Shown here: positions 1-12,483 of the stretch, piece after piece | Position numbering within the stretch: the stretch's first letter is position 1 | Layout: each line of letters opens with the position of its first letter | DNA from: Triplophysa rosa | Taxonomy: Eukaryota; Chordata; Actinopteri; Cypriniformes; Nemacheilidae | DNA: 64,000 bases | NCBI RefSeq assembly: GCF_024868665.1 | Contig: NC_079900.1 | Location: forward strand, 25,866,253 to 25,930,252 | Direction of reading: 5' to 3' | Notes under the pieces: generated by a model | Database searches by the model: none | What the model saw: the letters and a program-made list of their open reading frames with translations, nothing else | Told to the model about the DNA's origin: nothing | Program-made: the position numbers and the translations under genes

Positions 1-2
1 TT

Positions 3-208
3 GTCTTCGTGTACCTGGATGACATTCTGATTTTCTCCTCTTCTCCCCAGGAACACACCCAACACGTCAAAGAGGTTCTCCGGCGTCTTCTCGAGAACCA
101 ATTGTTTGTCAAAGCGGAGAAGTGCGAATTCCACTCCGATACGGTTTCGTTCCTTGGCCACGTGATCTCACCCCGAGGCATAGAACCGGACGCTGCTAAG
201 GTTAAGGC
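3..208 (+). pseudogene. Ty3/Gypsy reverse transcriptase fragment
   Basis: A reverse transcriptase palm fragment that already runs in from the left edge. It carries the catalytic motif YLDDILIFS near its start, then a helix rich in charged residues and the FLGHVIS block that follows the active site in Ty3/Gypsy polymerases. The similarity stops after about 69 residues, around position 208. The RNase H and integrase regions are missing, and a long terminal repeat begins almost at once. It is a dead remnant, lying in what should be intron 2 of the kinase gene. Family assignment rests on the motifs; the clade within Gypsy is not determined. Confidence 0.9.
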
Positions 209-225
209 TGTCACGTCTCGCCTGC

Positions 226-830
226 TGTCACGTTACTCATTAAGCACTCGTTCCCGTAATTACTCCACACCTGCCAACCTTTTCCATCTCATTATTCTCC
301 CCCTTATATTCCCTCAGTGTATCTTGTCTGTTGTCTGATCGTTGCTTGTATTAGCTTTAGTTTCAGACTGCCCCAGACGTAGCTGCGGCTCGTCTGTAGA
401 AGTTTTTCCCTAGTCTTGTCATAGTCTTGGTTTTCATCTCGTCTGGTCAAGTTAAGTCTTTCCCTCCTCTGTTGTCTCGTTTTTCTTCCTGTGTCCCGGC
501 AGCTCTCATTGGCGTTCACCACCTCTACCCACGGCAGGCAGCTTTCCGCAGACGGAGCTCAGATTCTTCTTCTGGTTGTCATCAACCGCCAGGTTCTCAG
601 CTCGGGTCCCGGGCCGAGTGAGGTTCCGAGATACTTCCCTCCTCGTCTCAGTGTTGGAGACCTATCCTCAGCCCGAGTCGCCGCGGTCATCCTATTGCGG
701 ACTCAAGTTCTTACCACCGTGGACAGCACGTCCGCGGTTGGGGTTGTTCTCTGCTTATTGGTGCCTGTTATTTAATAAACATCTTCGGCTTTTCACCGCA
801 TCTGGGTCACCTTGTTTCTCTTTCATGACA
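226..830 (+). mobile_element. Gypsy-type long terminal repeat abutting the RT fragment
   Basis: The segment starts TGTCACG and ends CATGACA, so it has the TG...CA ends of an LTR with short inverted tips (TGTCA/TGACA). An AATAAA signal lies at about 774-779, some 50 bp before the end, as in an LTR's R region. No perfect 5-bp target duplication is visible (cctgc on the left, gattc on the right). A second TGTCACG at 209-215 makes the left boundary uncertain by 17 bp. It is probably the 3' LTR of the element that supplied the RT fragment, after an internal deletion, but an independent insertion is possible. Confidence 0.7.
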
Positions 831-2252
831 GATTCGCTGACAGGATTTGTGGAGCAGCCGGTAAGTTTTTGTTCAACTTCATTATATCATCATGAATGCA
901 ACTTACTTAAATGTAAGCTCTACCGTTATATTCTCCTTTGGGTTAAAAGAAGATACGCTGTTTTGTTATCAGTACAAGTGAGGCTAGTCGCAGATATTAG
1001 ATAATATAGGTGGTGAATGTCAAGCAGACAGCCCTCACAACATAAGAGGATATGTGATGTAATGTTTATTTAACTAATGTAAAAATTGGCATGCATTTTG
1101 TTTTTATTTTTAACAGGTAGGAGAACTTGAAAGGCAAACAAAGTGAAAGTGCTGGTGATGCATAATCCCACAGCTGAGCAGGACTTGTATGTCAATTGAA
1201 ATTGATGTTAAGAACAATTAGGTAGATGAACAATACCTGCTGTCAAAGGGTAAACATTTTATTAAGCAATTACTTGTATAATATATAAGGTAAAATTTAC
1301 CCAATTTAAATTAGTTTGTTATAACTTATAAATTTAGGTGCTCTTTACTCTTTACTTTACTCTTTATAAAAATATGGGGTAGAATATACTCCTTTAAAGT
1401 GAGTGCAAATTGTTACCTCAATTTTATTGAGTAGATTTTATAGTTTGTTTTTTACAGTGGTTATGACCTGTTGGATATAACCTCTTAATGATCTTAAGAC
1501 TAACTACCAAAGTAAGACCACTAACACACTGCCTACTTCTTTAGTTTAGAGTTAACCCAGAATTAAAAATCTGTTACGCCTCCTCTTGACTCTTCTATCA
1601 TTCTCTTATCATCAAAAAGTAAAGAAAGAGCCCATCATCATCCTACACCCCAACCTGGATCTTTGTATTTAAACCACACCACACTCACCACAATGAGTTT
1701 TCATTAACCGATATAAAAGCTGCAGTCATTTCTGCTGTTGCCTACACACCATTTTCCATGTTATTGTGTTCAAATAATTGCATCCTGTATTTCCGCTGCC
1801 TGGTTTTAGATTAGCTCTACACAATGAACATTATAATTATGGGCTTAATATAATAACTGGCCACAGACCAGTGAGAAACCCCATGACACATTTGTTGGTA
1901 TTGCTGGAGACTCCTGTAATATAATATCCTGTAATACGCGAGTGGTTGAGTGGTCCACATGGTGCCACCCACACACTGCAGGGTCTCACGGCAGCACCCA
2001 ACGCTCTAATTGGTATTTGCGGAGGCAGCCTGGAGGCCCATTTGTTGTGCTGCCCTATTAACAGAGCCGAGAACAGCCTGCGTAAATCATCTGGGAGTAG
2101 AGTTTGGGTATACCTCCACCAGATGATCGATAACCTTCTATTCCCTCTCCGTCAAGCAAATATCAAAGCATGGGAAATGCAAATAACGGTTACAAACCCT
2201 TTCATGAAATGAAGAGACAACAACAGAGGAAGTGCATGGTTTGGAATCGAAA

Positions 2253-2507
2253 TACACTCTTAAAAATAAAGGTGCTTAAAAGGTTCTTCACAGCGATTTT
2301 TGGTTCCACAAAGAACCATTCAGTCAAAGGTTCTTTAAAGAACCATCTCTTTCTTAAGTTTTCACAATCTGAAGAACCTTTTTTAGCCACAAAGAATCTT
2401 TTGTAAAACAGAAAGGTTCTTCAGATGTTAAAGGTTCTTTATGGAGCCAAAAGTTTCTTCTATGGCATCGAAGAACCTTTTGAGGCACCTTTTATTTTAA
2501 GAGTGTA
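2253..2507. mobile_element. Palindromic MITE with TA-type ends
   Basis: A 255-bp element whose ends, beginning TACACTCTTAAAA, are nearly perfect inverted copies over about 23 bp; the palindrome even continues a few bases outward. The interior repeats the words GGTTCTT and AAGAACC in both orientations, so the whole unit can fold back. The TA at each outer edge would fit a Tc1/mariner-type TA target duplication, but no transposase is present and the family is inferred. Similar AAGAACC-rich sequence occurs inside the insertion at 40414-42972. Confidence 0.75.
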
Positions 2508-4011
2508 TTTAGACACGTAAAGGAACCTGAAAAGTGTTAACACCGATAGTTAACACCAATAGTTAAACACCCTGTCCTAACCAGACGTGACATAATAAGA
2601 TTTCAGTGGCAAGCAACTTGTCTGACACTGAACACGACACAGTCAGAGACACATCTCTTGTGCCTTTATATGGTTTTCGTTAAGAAACTTTCTTTTTCTG
2701 AAACTTTAATTTCTGATTCTAGTTTCTCATCCATGTTTAATGATTAATACTGATGGTCGTGGTAAGAACGAGAACGAATCAGAGAAGAGAGAGCTTGTTT
2801 TCAAAGAGGACGGTCAAGAATATGCTCATAACATCTGTTGGTTGCGGAGGTTTCAGACGCAACTGTCGCACGTCACGTATCGGTGTCGTGGCTGCAGGTC
2901 AGGATAAAAACTCTGATGGTGTGTTGCGTAAGTCTTTATAAACTTTCCTAGGTATAAGCCTCTAAAGGTGTGTGAGAGTTTGCTGCGATGCAAATATATT
3001 TTAGAATCTATTATTAAAAGACATTTGTTGCAAAGGTTTACATCGCATTTTATTCAACTGGTTATGATCTGACAATCTTATTGATTAGATTTCCATTCAT
3101 TGTTTAATGAAGGAATCATTTCTTTTTAGTGAAAGGATGATGTATAGTGAAGACAACAGGCTTTGATGTGAAAGTACCCGTCTCCCTATGATGTATTCTT
3201 AAGTTTGCGTGTGACTGCAGAGGGAGAGAGGCATATTGACACGATTTTCACAGAACACCGTGTTTATCTGAGCTGTGGGAGAGGGAATTTAATTAAAGGA
3301 GGATTGAGGGAAGAGCAGTGGACACATGTGAAGCCACAGAAACAAGAGAAAAGTCCAGCTTTACATAACAAGAGATGAATACAAGATCTCATTCCAAGGA
3401 AAAACAAAACAATTGACATCGAGAGAATATTGCCATTGTGTGCCCAGAATGACTGATAATGTTTTTGCTAGATCATAAGACCTGTTATGAAACTGTCTTC
3501 AATGTACACAGCTAAAGCCTGTGCGTTTAGATCTCACATCAGTCATTAAGCAGGAGAGTAATGTTTCCCTAATCTGCCAGATTTGAAGCGGGATAAAGGC
3601 ATGGTCGGATTTCTTAGAGCTATTGATTTAGATCCACTGACAAGTTCACGCTCCATTAAGACAGCTTTAGAGCTCAATACAGCTCAGTTAACACCCCCAA
3701 ACCGTATCAAATATTCCTCTGAGCACGACAACCTGACTAATCCTCAGCAGACTGCATGCTTCACGCCACGTCTGCGTTCCAGTGTCAGGTAAATTTTCAC
3801 TGACACTGTGTGAAGCATAAAAACATAAATCAGAATATATTTCATCTTTGATATACAGGTATGCGATGCTGGATTTCTATACCAATGAGATGCCGCTGTG
3901 GGCGTGCGAGATCAATTATATGAATAAATCAAGTGACTCAAAGTCTCAGTGCTCTTTGCTAAAGTGTGGATGACACTACATGACCACAGCTGGTTAAGAC
4001 ACAAACTCTTT

Positions 4012-4014
<3 letters not shown>

Positions 4015-4076
<62 letters not shown>

Positions 4077-4617
4077 AAGAACCCAAATGCAGGCAGCGAT
4101 GCAGAAAACACTTAACTTTAATAATAAAACAAAACACCCACAATGGGGAAAACTATAACAAAACACGAACTTCAAACAAAAACCCACGATGGGGTAAAAC
4201 AAGAAAACAGGATAACAAAACTAAACTCCACACTAGGGAATGAATAAGAAATCAAAACACAAGGTAAGTCAATCCAACAAGGCAGGGTAATAAAATCCAA
4301 TAAGGCAAGGTGACACAAAACGAACGAGCCAGAGGTACACCGAACGTACAAGCATGAACACAAAACAATCCACGAGCACAAGAGGGTATTTAAAGGGAAG
4401 ACAAACGAGGGATAACGACACGGGGCAGGTGTGGGTAATCAAACACTTAGGGAAGGATAACGAGGAAACGAGATGGCGGGAACAGAGACGAGACACTGGA
4501 AAAACACATGAGAGGTAAAAACAAACATCTCATGGCCTTCTCACATAAAACCCAAGGACTCTGCCCCAATCCCACCACACGACTAGAATTTCATAAACAA
4601 GACGGTGGGACCGTGAC

Positions 4618-4618
<1 letters not shown>
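4015..4618 (-). mobile_element. Solo LTR (Gypsy-like) with GA-tract expansions
   Basis: Read on the minus strand, the unit begins TGTCACGGTCC at 4618, has a TATA-like TTTAAATA box near 4390, a terminator-like region, and ends in a pyrimidine tract near 4015. The layout matches other Gypsy-type solo LTRs in this window. A GA microsatellite forms its tail (about 4021-4072), and a second GA tract begins right at its other end (4619). No internal coding region adjoins it. The left boundary is approximate because it is lost in the microsatellite. Confidence 0.6.
4021..4072. repeat. (GA)n microsatellite
   Basis: An uninterrupted GA dinucleotide run of about 50 bp at the tail of the minus-strand LTR. 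The long open frames crossing it are artefacts of the repeat. Confidence 0.95.
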
Positions 4619-4678
<60 letters not shown>

Positions 4679-4770
4679 GAGAGAGAGAGAGAGAGAAATA
4701 GAGAGAGAGAGAGAGAGAGAGAAATAGAGAGAGAGAGAGAAATAGAGAGAGAGAGAGAAATAGAGAGAGA
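4619..4770. repeat. (GA)n microsatellite with AATA interruptions
   Basis: About 150 bp of GA repeat broken at intervals by the word AAATA, giving a higher-order pattern of GA blocks of roughly 15 to 25 bp. It starts immediately beside the LTR end. Confidence 0.95.
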
Positions 4771-4849
4771 GAGGTGATACTGTATGTAATGTGTACAATG
4801 CTTCTCATAGAAATCAGAGATTATTCAAGCGTAACATTCAATGATTAAA

Positions 4850-4990
4850 ACTGCCATAGTAGGAAAAAATACAAAGGTAAGTCAAAAGTGCATTCTACAT
4901 TCTTCAAAATGTCTTTTGAGTTCAACAGAACAAGACAATGATAAAGTAATTTCCCCTACTATGGGAGTCAATGGGGACCCTCGGCGTCCC
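4850..4990. mobile_element. Fragment of an abundant palindromic fish MITE
   Basis: Contains the internal words of the same family seen complete at 46959-47359: a CATAGTAGGAAA stretch, an ATTCTTCAAAATGTC stretch and CTACTATGGGAGTCAATGG. The terminal inverted repeats are not present, so this is an internal piece. Confidence 0.55.
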
Positions 4991-5667
4991 TAATGTAGGC
5001 CTAGTAGTTCCATAAAAAGTTTTGAATATGAAGTAAACTTTTGATGCATAAAGCCCAGGACATTTGCGTGTGTGTAAAACCAGCTGATTATGTAGTTCTT
5101 ACTATAGAGATTCATTCATCATCCTGTCATAGTACTTTGGGTCAGTTCTCCTGCGTTTCTTGTACACCATACAGAAACCTTACACCAGCACATTTGTGCT
5201 TTTAATTTATTTCTTTTTAAAAAAAAGCGATGATAAATAGAAATGATCCTGACATTTTATCAGTTACTTAATTTTGTTTCATTGAATGTATGTTGTTAAT
5301 AGTGCTTTATTTCACATGTTTTCTATAGATCTATGACATCTTGTAGTACTTCTGTATTTTGGTCCATTTAACTAAGGGGCATTTACACAACATCATTTTC
5401 TAAATAAAAATGGAAAACTTGCGATTTTGATGTTTATAACAAGACAACAGAACAGGCTTTTGGGGGCCTGAAAAAATAGACATATATAGTATGTCGTGTT
5501 TACGGATTTGTGTGAAACTTTCAAAATACACAAAGAGACACTTTTTATTGTTATAAAGCTTATTATATACACACTTATAAGTAAGTGTACTTCACAAATT
5601 ACAAATTCAAATAATACTTCACAAAGGCACCTAATGTAGATACAAATTTAACTGGAACATGAGTTCC

Positions 5668-7634
5668 AGGGCTCTAGACTAACTTTTTGCATTGGTTGCA
5701 CTGGTGCGCCTAACTTTTTTTCTTAGGTTTCTAAATTTCTTAATTTTCGACCGCATCGCATTTAACACTGCAGTTTTACCAGTTCTTTTTTTTAAAATCA
5801 CTGTCCATATAGGCAAAATTGACTTGTAAATGATTAACTAACAATCTGGTCAACATAAAGTTCTTTATTTGAAGCACAATTCTACAAGAAAGGTAACTTA
5901 CTGAAAAAGTGTTGGTGCTTAAAGTGCTTCACTGAACTGAAACTTAAAACATTTCAAGATAAATGGACCAGGGCTTGACATAACCTGGGAGGTTGATGGC
6001 TCCGTGTCAGAGCATTGCTTATGATTTTCGGATGGATCAGGCCTTAACTTAACATTATTCACGAAAAAGTTGTCAATCGTTCTTTTCATCTTCTCTCATT
6101 ATCCGCGCTACATCCACTCTGTTTAACTGACGGGCCTATAGGCTCCTCACCTCTCTCTGTCTGACTGCAGCACACGCATTTTCACACGTACACACCAGAG
6201 GTTGCGCTAGACTTTTTTATTGTCTGTCATTTTGACTGACAGGCTCGTAAAAAATCCGTCATAATCTATTATTACCCGTCACTATGGTGCAAGGTGGCGT
6301 TAGGTGGTAATTAGTATGTTCGTGACGTCATCACGCTGTACTTGTGTCTCGGAACTTGTTGTATTTTAATACAACTGAATGCCCAATAAAGCCGTTGTTG
6401 TTTATATTCATCTGTATATTTCATGTTTTAATGTTTATGTTCATATGTGATTCGATCTGGGAAAACCCAACACATGGTGCAAATTTATATATTACAGTTT
6501 TTGATACCAAGCCCTTTCCAAATCAGTTTTAATTTTGCTCATTGTATGTATGTAACAAAAGTTATGGCTGAGGTCGGCTGAAGCGCTAGGATTTTCAGGA
6601 ACGGAATTTGGAGAAAAACGGGTTTAAAGTGAAGTGATGAAAATAAAAGCACAACAGTCCAGTATCACAAGTAAAAGTCACTTTACAGTGGTAAAAGACT
6701 TAATAACAATTTAATAAAAAACATTTCCTAGTGTTGAAGTCTATAAAAATACTGTACAAAACCGTTTGAATAAAACGAAAGTAAGGAAAATGGTGCAGGG
6801 CACACTTAAAGAACGAGAGCTCTGCCGTTATCACTACACGAGGAAACTAGCAAACATTACGGTCAACAACTAATAAGCAGTGAAGCAAGTTTTACCTTGT
6901 TTATCATGTGCATAGTGTGTGGACTTTTGATCATTCCTTGTATGTTTTGCGATCGCGGTCCGGCTCGCATGAGCAGCGATAACTCCCGGTGCTGCAGACG
7001 GGGAGCTCCGCCATCTCACGAAAACATTGTATGAAAAAAACTTTGCATGCCGTAGTTTACACAGGACTGGCGGGGAATGTGCATTGATACTCCTTCATTC
7101 TTTGTGTTATGTAGTTTACTTTGATAGGTGAACTGTCTTTCCCCGCATCTCAGCGCGACATCCGACGGGTTTTCTCAGATCGCATCACATATGTCTAGTC
7201 AGTAACAATGACATTTGAAAACACGCACATCCCTTCGCGAGCATATCACGCTCTAATGAAGGCAAACGGGGAGTTACAAATTGCTCTCATTGTAATCCGT
7301 CAAAATAGCTGATGGACGGACGGCCTTCAGATTTTTCCATCACTGGTAAACATTTTTTGTCAATGACAGATAATTTTCGGTTAACACGGCCTCTGGTACA
7401 CACACGTACAGGAAAATCTGGACCACGGCCAATCAGAGGGGGGTCCGCCCTTCACTATCTCTGATTGGTTTAGACCACGATATGGGCCTAATGTGTGTCT
7501 GTTGTTGAATCACAGGGAGACTTTTTTTCTCCCTCGAACGGCTGGTCGCACCGGTGCGACCTCAGATTTTTCTTAGTCGCACCATTGAGAAATCAAGTCG
7601 CATGTGCGACCAAATTGGTCGCACTCTAGAGCCC
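5668..7634. mobile_element. Non-autonomous hAT element with 8-bp TSD (outer of a nested pair)
   Basis: The ends are inverted copies (AGGGCTCTAGA on the left, TCTAGAGCCC on the right) followed inward by GGTCGCAC/GTGCGACC-type words. A perfect 8-bp target duplication TGAGTTCC lies at 5660-5667 and 7635-7642; 8-bp duplications are the hallmark of hAT transposases. No transposase reading frame survives. Subtracting the younger element nested at 6196-7395 and its target duplication leaves an original length near 760 bp, so this was a small non-autonomous copy. Confidence 0.88.
6196..7395. mobile_element. Second hAT element nested inside the first, 8-bp TSD
   Basis: Begins CCAGAGG and ends CCTCTG, with a further imperfect inverted match containing the word TGTCTGTCATT (right: AATGACAGATA). 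The direct repeat GTACACAC stands at 6188-6195 and 7396-7403, a perfect 8-bp target duplication. The 1200-bp interior has no long open frame. Because it interrupts the element at 5668-7634, it inserted later. Confidence 0.87.
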
Positions 7635-8077
7635 TGAGTTCCATATACCACTTGCAATACCAACCAAATTAGTCAAAGCAGTAAAACAAACATTATAAAT
7701 GAGTTTTCCTTCCCCTAAATTCTGACTGTATGAGTCATATTTAAAGGTGCAGTAAAACACTGGTGAATACACACAGGGATAATACTCTGCAGTAATATTG
7801 TTCAGCAACCAAAAAACAACTACTGTAGCTCTGCCTTGTGTTGTAGCTACATCATCATCAACCCTTAAGAAACTTTTTTTGTTTGAAACATATTCTCATG
7901 TTTCTTCATCACTCTCATGTGTTACTAAGTTAAAGCAGTCTTCCTGCACACTCACAGCTGTACAAATATATCTACAGATGATATAAAAAACAGGTAAGCA
8001 AAATATCTGTACAGTCACACTAACCATTTATAATGAATAGTGTGTGACATTAGTAAACTGTTTATATAAAAGTAGCT

Positions 8078-8244
8078 TTAAGGGTCCAATGTGTTTTGTA
8101 AATACATTATCTCCTTCAGATATGCGAAAACGCGATGACATCTTAGTCCTGTGTCAGCCACCGTAGTGCTTCAAAAGGGAGGGGCAGGGGTGGAGTTGGT
8201 GGAGGGGTTAGATGCCGCTAAATTTCATACACTGGAACTTTAAA
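8078..8244. mobile_element. Short MITE with TTTAA-type ends
   Basis: About 167 bp whose ends are imperfect inverted repeats (TTTAAGGGTCCAATGTG on the left; CACTGGAACTTTAA on the right). It belongs with the other TTAA-ended units in the window (20200, 50645, 46959), although these are distinct families. Family assignment is uncertain. Confidence 0.55.
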
Positions 8245-8454
8245 CAGGAATAATGTCGGTTCTAATGCACGGGTTTTTATTAGCAGACAGTGATGCCTTT
8301 AGCAAAGGTCACATCATGACATCAGCATCATTACCAGTTCTGATAGCACACTGTGATTGTGTGTGTATAACAGCTCTGTCTGTATGAAGTCACAGCACAG
8401 GTGTTAATTACCCCTCCTCTCTGATGATGTTAATGAGTTGAGCCCTGAGCCTGT

Positions 8455-8510
8455 CTTTGAGCGCTTTTCCACCATCACGCCGAATCGTTCTAAGCACAGT
8501 CTGAAACTGA
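8455..8510. mobile_element. Terminal fragment of the element found at 25164-25475
   Basis: The sequence GCGCTTTTCCACCATCACG, followed by GCCGAATCGTTCTAAGCAC, is the reverse complement of the right end of the element at 25164-25475. Only this one end is present. Confidence 0.55.
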
Positions 8511-10467
8511 TTATCAATAGTTGCAGATCTATGCAACACCGTCTAACCGCAATAAAGACAGATATACAGTATATATAGAAGTGCAGTAAACAAATGCATG
8601 CACAGCAGATAAACTGCAATTTAGAAGTCTTGCAGAATTCACTACACAAATAGATATTACACGCTTTCTATAATATGTCTTTTATTGCTGTGTAGTTATA
8701 TAAAAAAGGCATTGTTTTTGTTGTGCCCAAAGGTGTTGTTCATAGGGAGTTTAGGGTTAGGAATGGGCTCAGGGTCAACCATATAACATGCTTATAATTT
8801 GAAATTTATGTATATTTTAAAATGTAACAACATATTTGTAAAAGAGGCAAGTAATGCAACTCGGTATACAAACATTGGAAATTCAGAAAATCATTAAGCA
8901 CAATGTTAACGCAGTCTTGTGATTGCAGAAATCGAGCATTTGTTCTCATGCGTGATGACTCAGGACATCTGGACACGCCGGCCTGTGCGGGGGTGCAATG
9001 TGACATCACCAGCTCTCAGGCTCCATCAGATGAGCTGTTACCGTGGCAACAGAGCGCTTCTTTCATGTGATGAGCCATAGATGCTCTGGAAGAGGCCTGA
9101 GTCGCATTACACGTAATTAAAGTTAACCGAGCAAGCCATTACTCTCACTGTAATTAATGTCATTCATGTCACTCGCCGTCTAAAGATGTGGATATATTGA
9201 GGGATTCGGCTCGAATTAGATGTGTCCTTTTAGATTAATGATGCAAATGGAGTATAATGGGTCGCTCAGCCTGGTGAATCTCCTGTGTGACAGATGATGA
9301 TAATCCGACAGAGGATCAAGAGACATTTGATAGCCTTCTCCAACAATGTTGATTATGTAGCAAAAAACAAATAAAGAAATAGTGTAGCACAGCAGTGGGC
9401 CTAACCAGCTGACTTTTTATCAAACGACTACAAAGGTTGGCACACACAAACCACAAACCTCTGTGTGGAGTCACTTCAGGCTTTATAGTCAAGCAGTTAT
9501 AATATGGTTAATGCTGCATACATGTGGTCGTACTGTAGATGGTTCAGTCCCAAATCACGTTTTTGCAACCCCCTGCAGCAAATTTCATACAAATGCTCTC
9601 CTAGTTTGTGTCCTCACAATGGCAGGGTACAGTGTTGACCTTCTCAAGCTTTAAAAAGCCCTGCTTTACATCACGACAAGTGTTGATAGTGTCTTAACAA
9701 AAAGTCGACTTACATTTCCAGAATTGCTGAAGTTTGTACCAACAAGCAAGCAGTAAACAATCATTTCAGTCAAAAATACAGTACTGGCCAAATGTTTCTG
9801 TATGTCACCTACTTAATATTCATAAGGCATTATGCTTTATAATGTGACCCTTCAATTTTTAGATCCTGGGAATTGCAGAAGGGTTATATGCTCAACAAAC
9901 TTGATGTTTTAAGTGGATTGCTGACATTATAATGTAGTAGCTGTATACACTGAGCTTGTAGCTCTGTAACACTATAATCGAGAAAATTTGCTGCTAACAC
10001 AAACCAGCCAAATTGATCTTTTGATGTAGAGCATAATCTTTTGGCCTTTTCCTATCTAAATGCATATAGTTTTAGTTTTTAGCGGAGGAAGAGAAAGATG
10101 TATAGACATAGCTATGGCAGTATCATTGTGAATGATCAAACTGAAACAGAATTCATGTCAGTCATCATTTCCACTTTAAAACCTTACATTTAAAAGCAGC
10201 TTACACAGGTTGTGTAATTTACATATGATCTAAGGAGCAAACTTCCCTATTAGCTGTATTGAAAAGCAATGAAAGCATAAAAGAAAGGCAAAAGAAGTTT
10301 GACTCCTTGTAGGCCACTGTAATGTGTTTATTGTCTGGCATTGTGCCTGTCGCTCGGTGAAGTGCTCTCCTCCTACACAAATAAGCTCAAGACAGTGGAT
10401 GCAATGCCTTGGTCAACATCCATAATGATGCCTCTATGATCTATTAAAATCTGAAAAAACTTTACAA

Positions 10468-11935
10468 CTGGCGGCCCGCGGGCCAAGTGCGGTCCGCCAA
10501 TCATCCTGACCTGGCCCGCCTTAACATTTCAAATAAGTGGAAAGACTGTAAAGAGTAAATATTCCTTGATTTTTAAGGTTCTATTTTGGTTTATGTAGTG
10601 TCCAACAACAAGTTTACGTATACATACAAGGTGTAAAAACACTATTATTTTGTTATAATAGTCAAGAAGTAAGATAAGAATAACTGCCTGACTCTCAAAT
10701 GATTTGTTTGGCTTTCCACCAGCCTAGTCTGATGTGATTGGTCAGATGGTTTAGTCTGCTGTGATTGGTCTGCGCGAATGAGGCTCACGCGCTACAGTGT
10801 TTGGGGGAGAAGAGTGAAGTTTTCGCGGGCAGTCCTAGCAAAACGTAGGCGGGGACTATATTTAGTGACGTAAATCCACGTCAGTTTGTGAATCGGACTA
10901 GGGACGAATTGTTTGCGTGATTCAGAGTCAACTCCCTTTTTTCCAAGCTATTAACTTTGTTATTCGTTCACCTTCGGCTTTACAACTTGGCAGACTGCTT
11001 ACATTCACACATGGCAACATTACACACTGCATGAAATGTACTTTACACGATCTCGTAATATGTGCTCTTTAAGAACGGTGTGCTTTAAGAAATGCACTTC
11101 CTGAGACGCCACATCTTTGAAAGTCCAAAACGCTGCTACATTCAATACAAAAGTAATTCCCACGGCTCATAACGATATACTGACGTCTTATAAAGCGATT
11201 TGATCGGCCTGTCCAAGGACTTTTAATGTTATTTACGTTCTAACTGGCAATCCACAGCATCAGGCAATCGGTTTGTGCACGCGTCTTGTGCCCTTGAAAG
11301 TAACTGCAGGAAGGGTACACCAAGTGAACTGCTGATCAGATAAGGGAAAACTGTGTTGTTTTTATTACTGCATTCATTATTTATGAAAATACGGCTATAC
11401 TTGCGAGAAATAGCAGTTCATCTCCCTCCAGAACGTGCACTACAAAGGATCTGCCCTTCTAAATGCGTGGGGCACATGAATGCTATTGGAATTCACCCGA
11501 AGATGCGATAATAGCGTTCAGTTTCTTGCACAAATCAATTGATTCGCTTTATAAGATGCTAATTTAACGTCACAAGGGGCATTTTTGGTGTTGAAAAAAT
11601 GTTTGTGTTGTGTTCTTGAATAAACAATTCCATCCACATCTTGGATTGACTGGGAGTCAGTAAATTAACAGCAGTTTCATTTTGGGTAAACTAACGCATT
11701 AAGGGATATAAAATACAACTAAAAAGACAAAATCCCTTTTTATTAAATTTCACGAAAAGGCAAAAATACTGGATGCAATATTTGCGTGCATGTTTTAATT
11801 TATGACCTATAAGTAACAGCAACAAAAAACAGCATAAAAGTAACAAAATGCAGTAAATAACAGAAATACAAAATCCCACTTCCTTTTTATACTTTTGAAA
11901 TCTGGCCTTCAAAGAAAAGTAGTTGAAGACCCCTG
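10468..11935. mobile_element. hAT element with one eroded terminus, 8-bp TSD
   Basis: The right end reads AGTTGAAGACCCCTG, a typical vertebrate hAT terminus, and the left end starts with the characteristic GGCGGCCCGCGGGCC block. The perfect 8-bp direct repeat CTTTACAA occurs at 10460-10467 and 11936-11943. The left end lacks the CAGGGGTCTTCAA tip expected from the right end. The 1468-bp interior has no intact transposase. Confidence 0.85.
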
Positions 11936-12483
11936 CTTTACAACATGAGGCATAAGGGTCCTGTATCACCCCATATTTTTTATAAAACCAGCTGGACGTG
12001 CATTATCCTGACCTGCTTGTTGCATGACTACGTTCTACATAAGTTAAAGGACACAAAATATTGGACAGGCAACCCAATTTTCTTTAAATGCTCCTGTAAA
12101 TGTTTCCTCTGGAACAGATTATAGGTATCATCACATTTTATAAACTGGTAAATTCTGGTCCTTCATTCTGATTGGTTGAGCCAAGTTCTAAGCCGTTATA
12201 AAATACCCCGATTTATAACAGCTGACCGCATTACATACCCTAAATATCATTTTATTTACTTTATTTTATGAAACCTTGCTACGCATATGGAATAACCGTT
12301 TTATAAAAGCAATAAGCCCCATGAAGCAGTGACTTGCAGTGCATTTTATAACAGCTAATGGGCTGTTATAAGCTTCGTGTCGTGCCACAACGGCTTGTTG
12401 CTTAAGTAAGGTTTTCCCCTGTCAAAGTATGACAGCTGCAAGTCATCATGCGTGTGCCCATATTAAAAGGCTAAACAAACGTT

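Noticed and set aside
3912..4202. Frames rich in Arg-Glu or Ser-Leu repeats over the GA tracts (also 4530-4808)
   Set aside because: Pure dinucleotide repeat translation on either strand.
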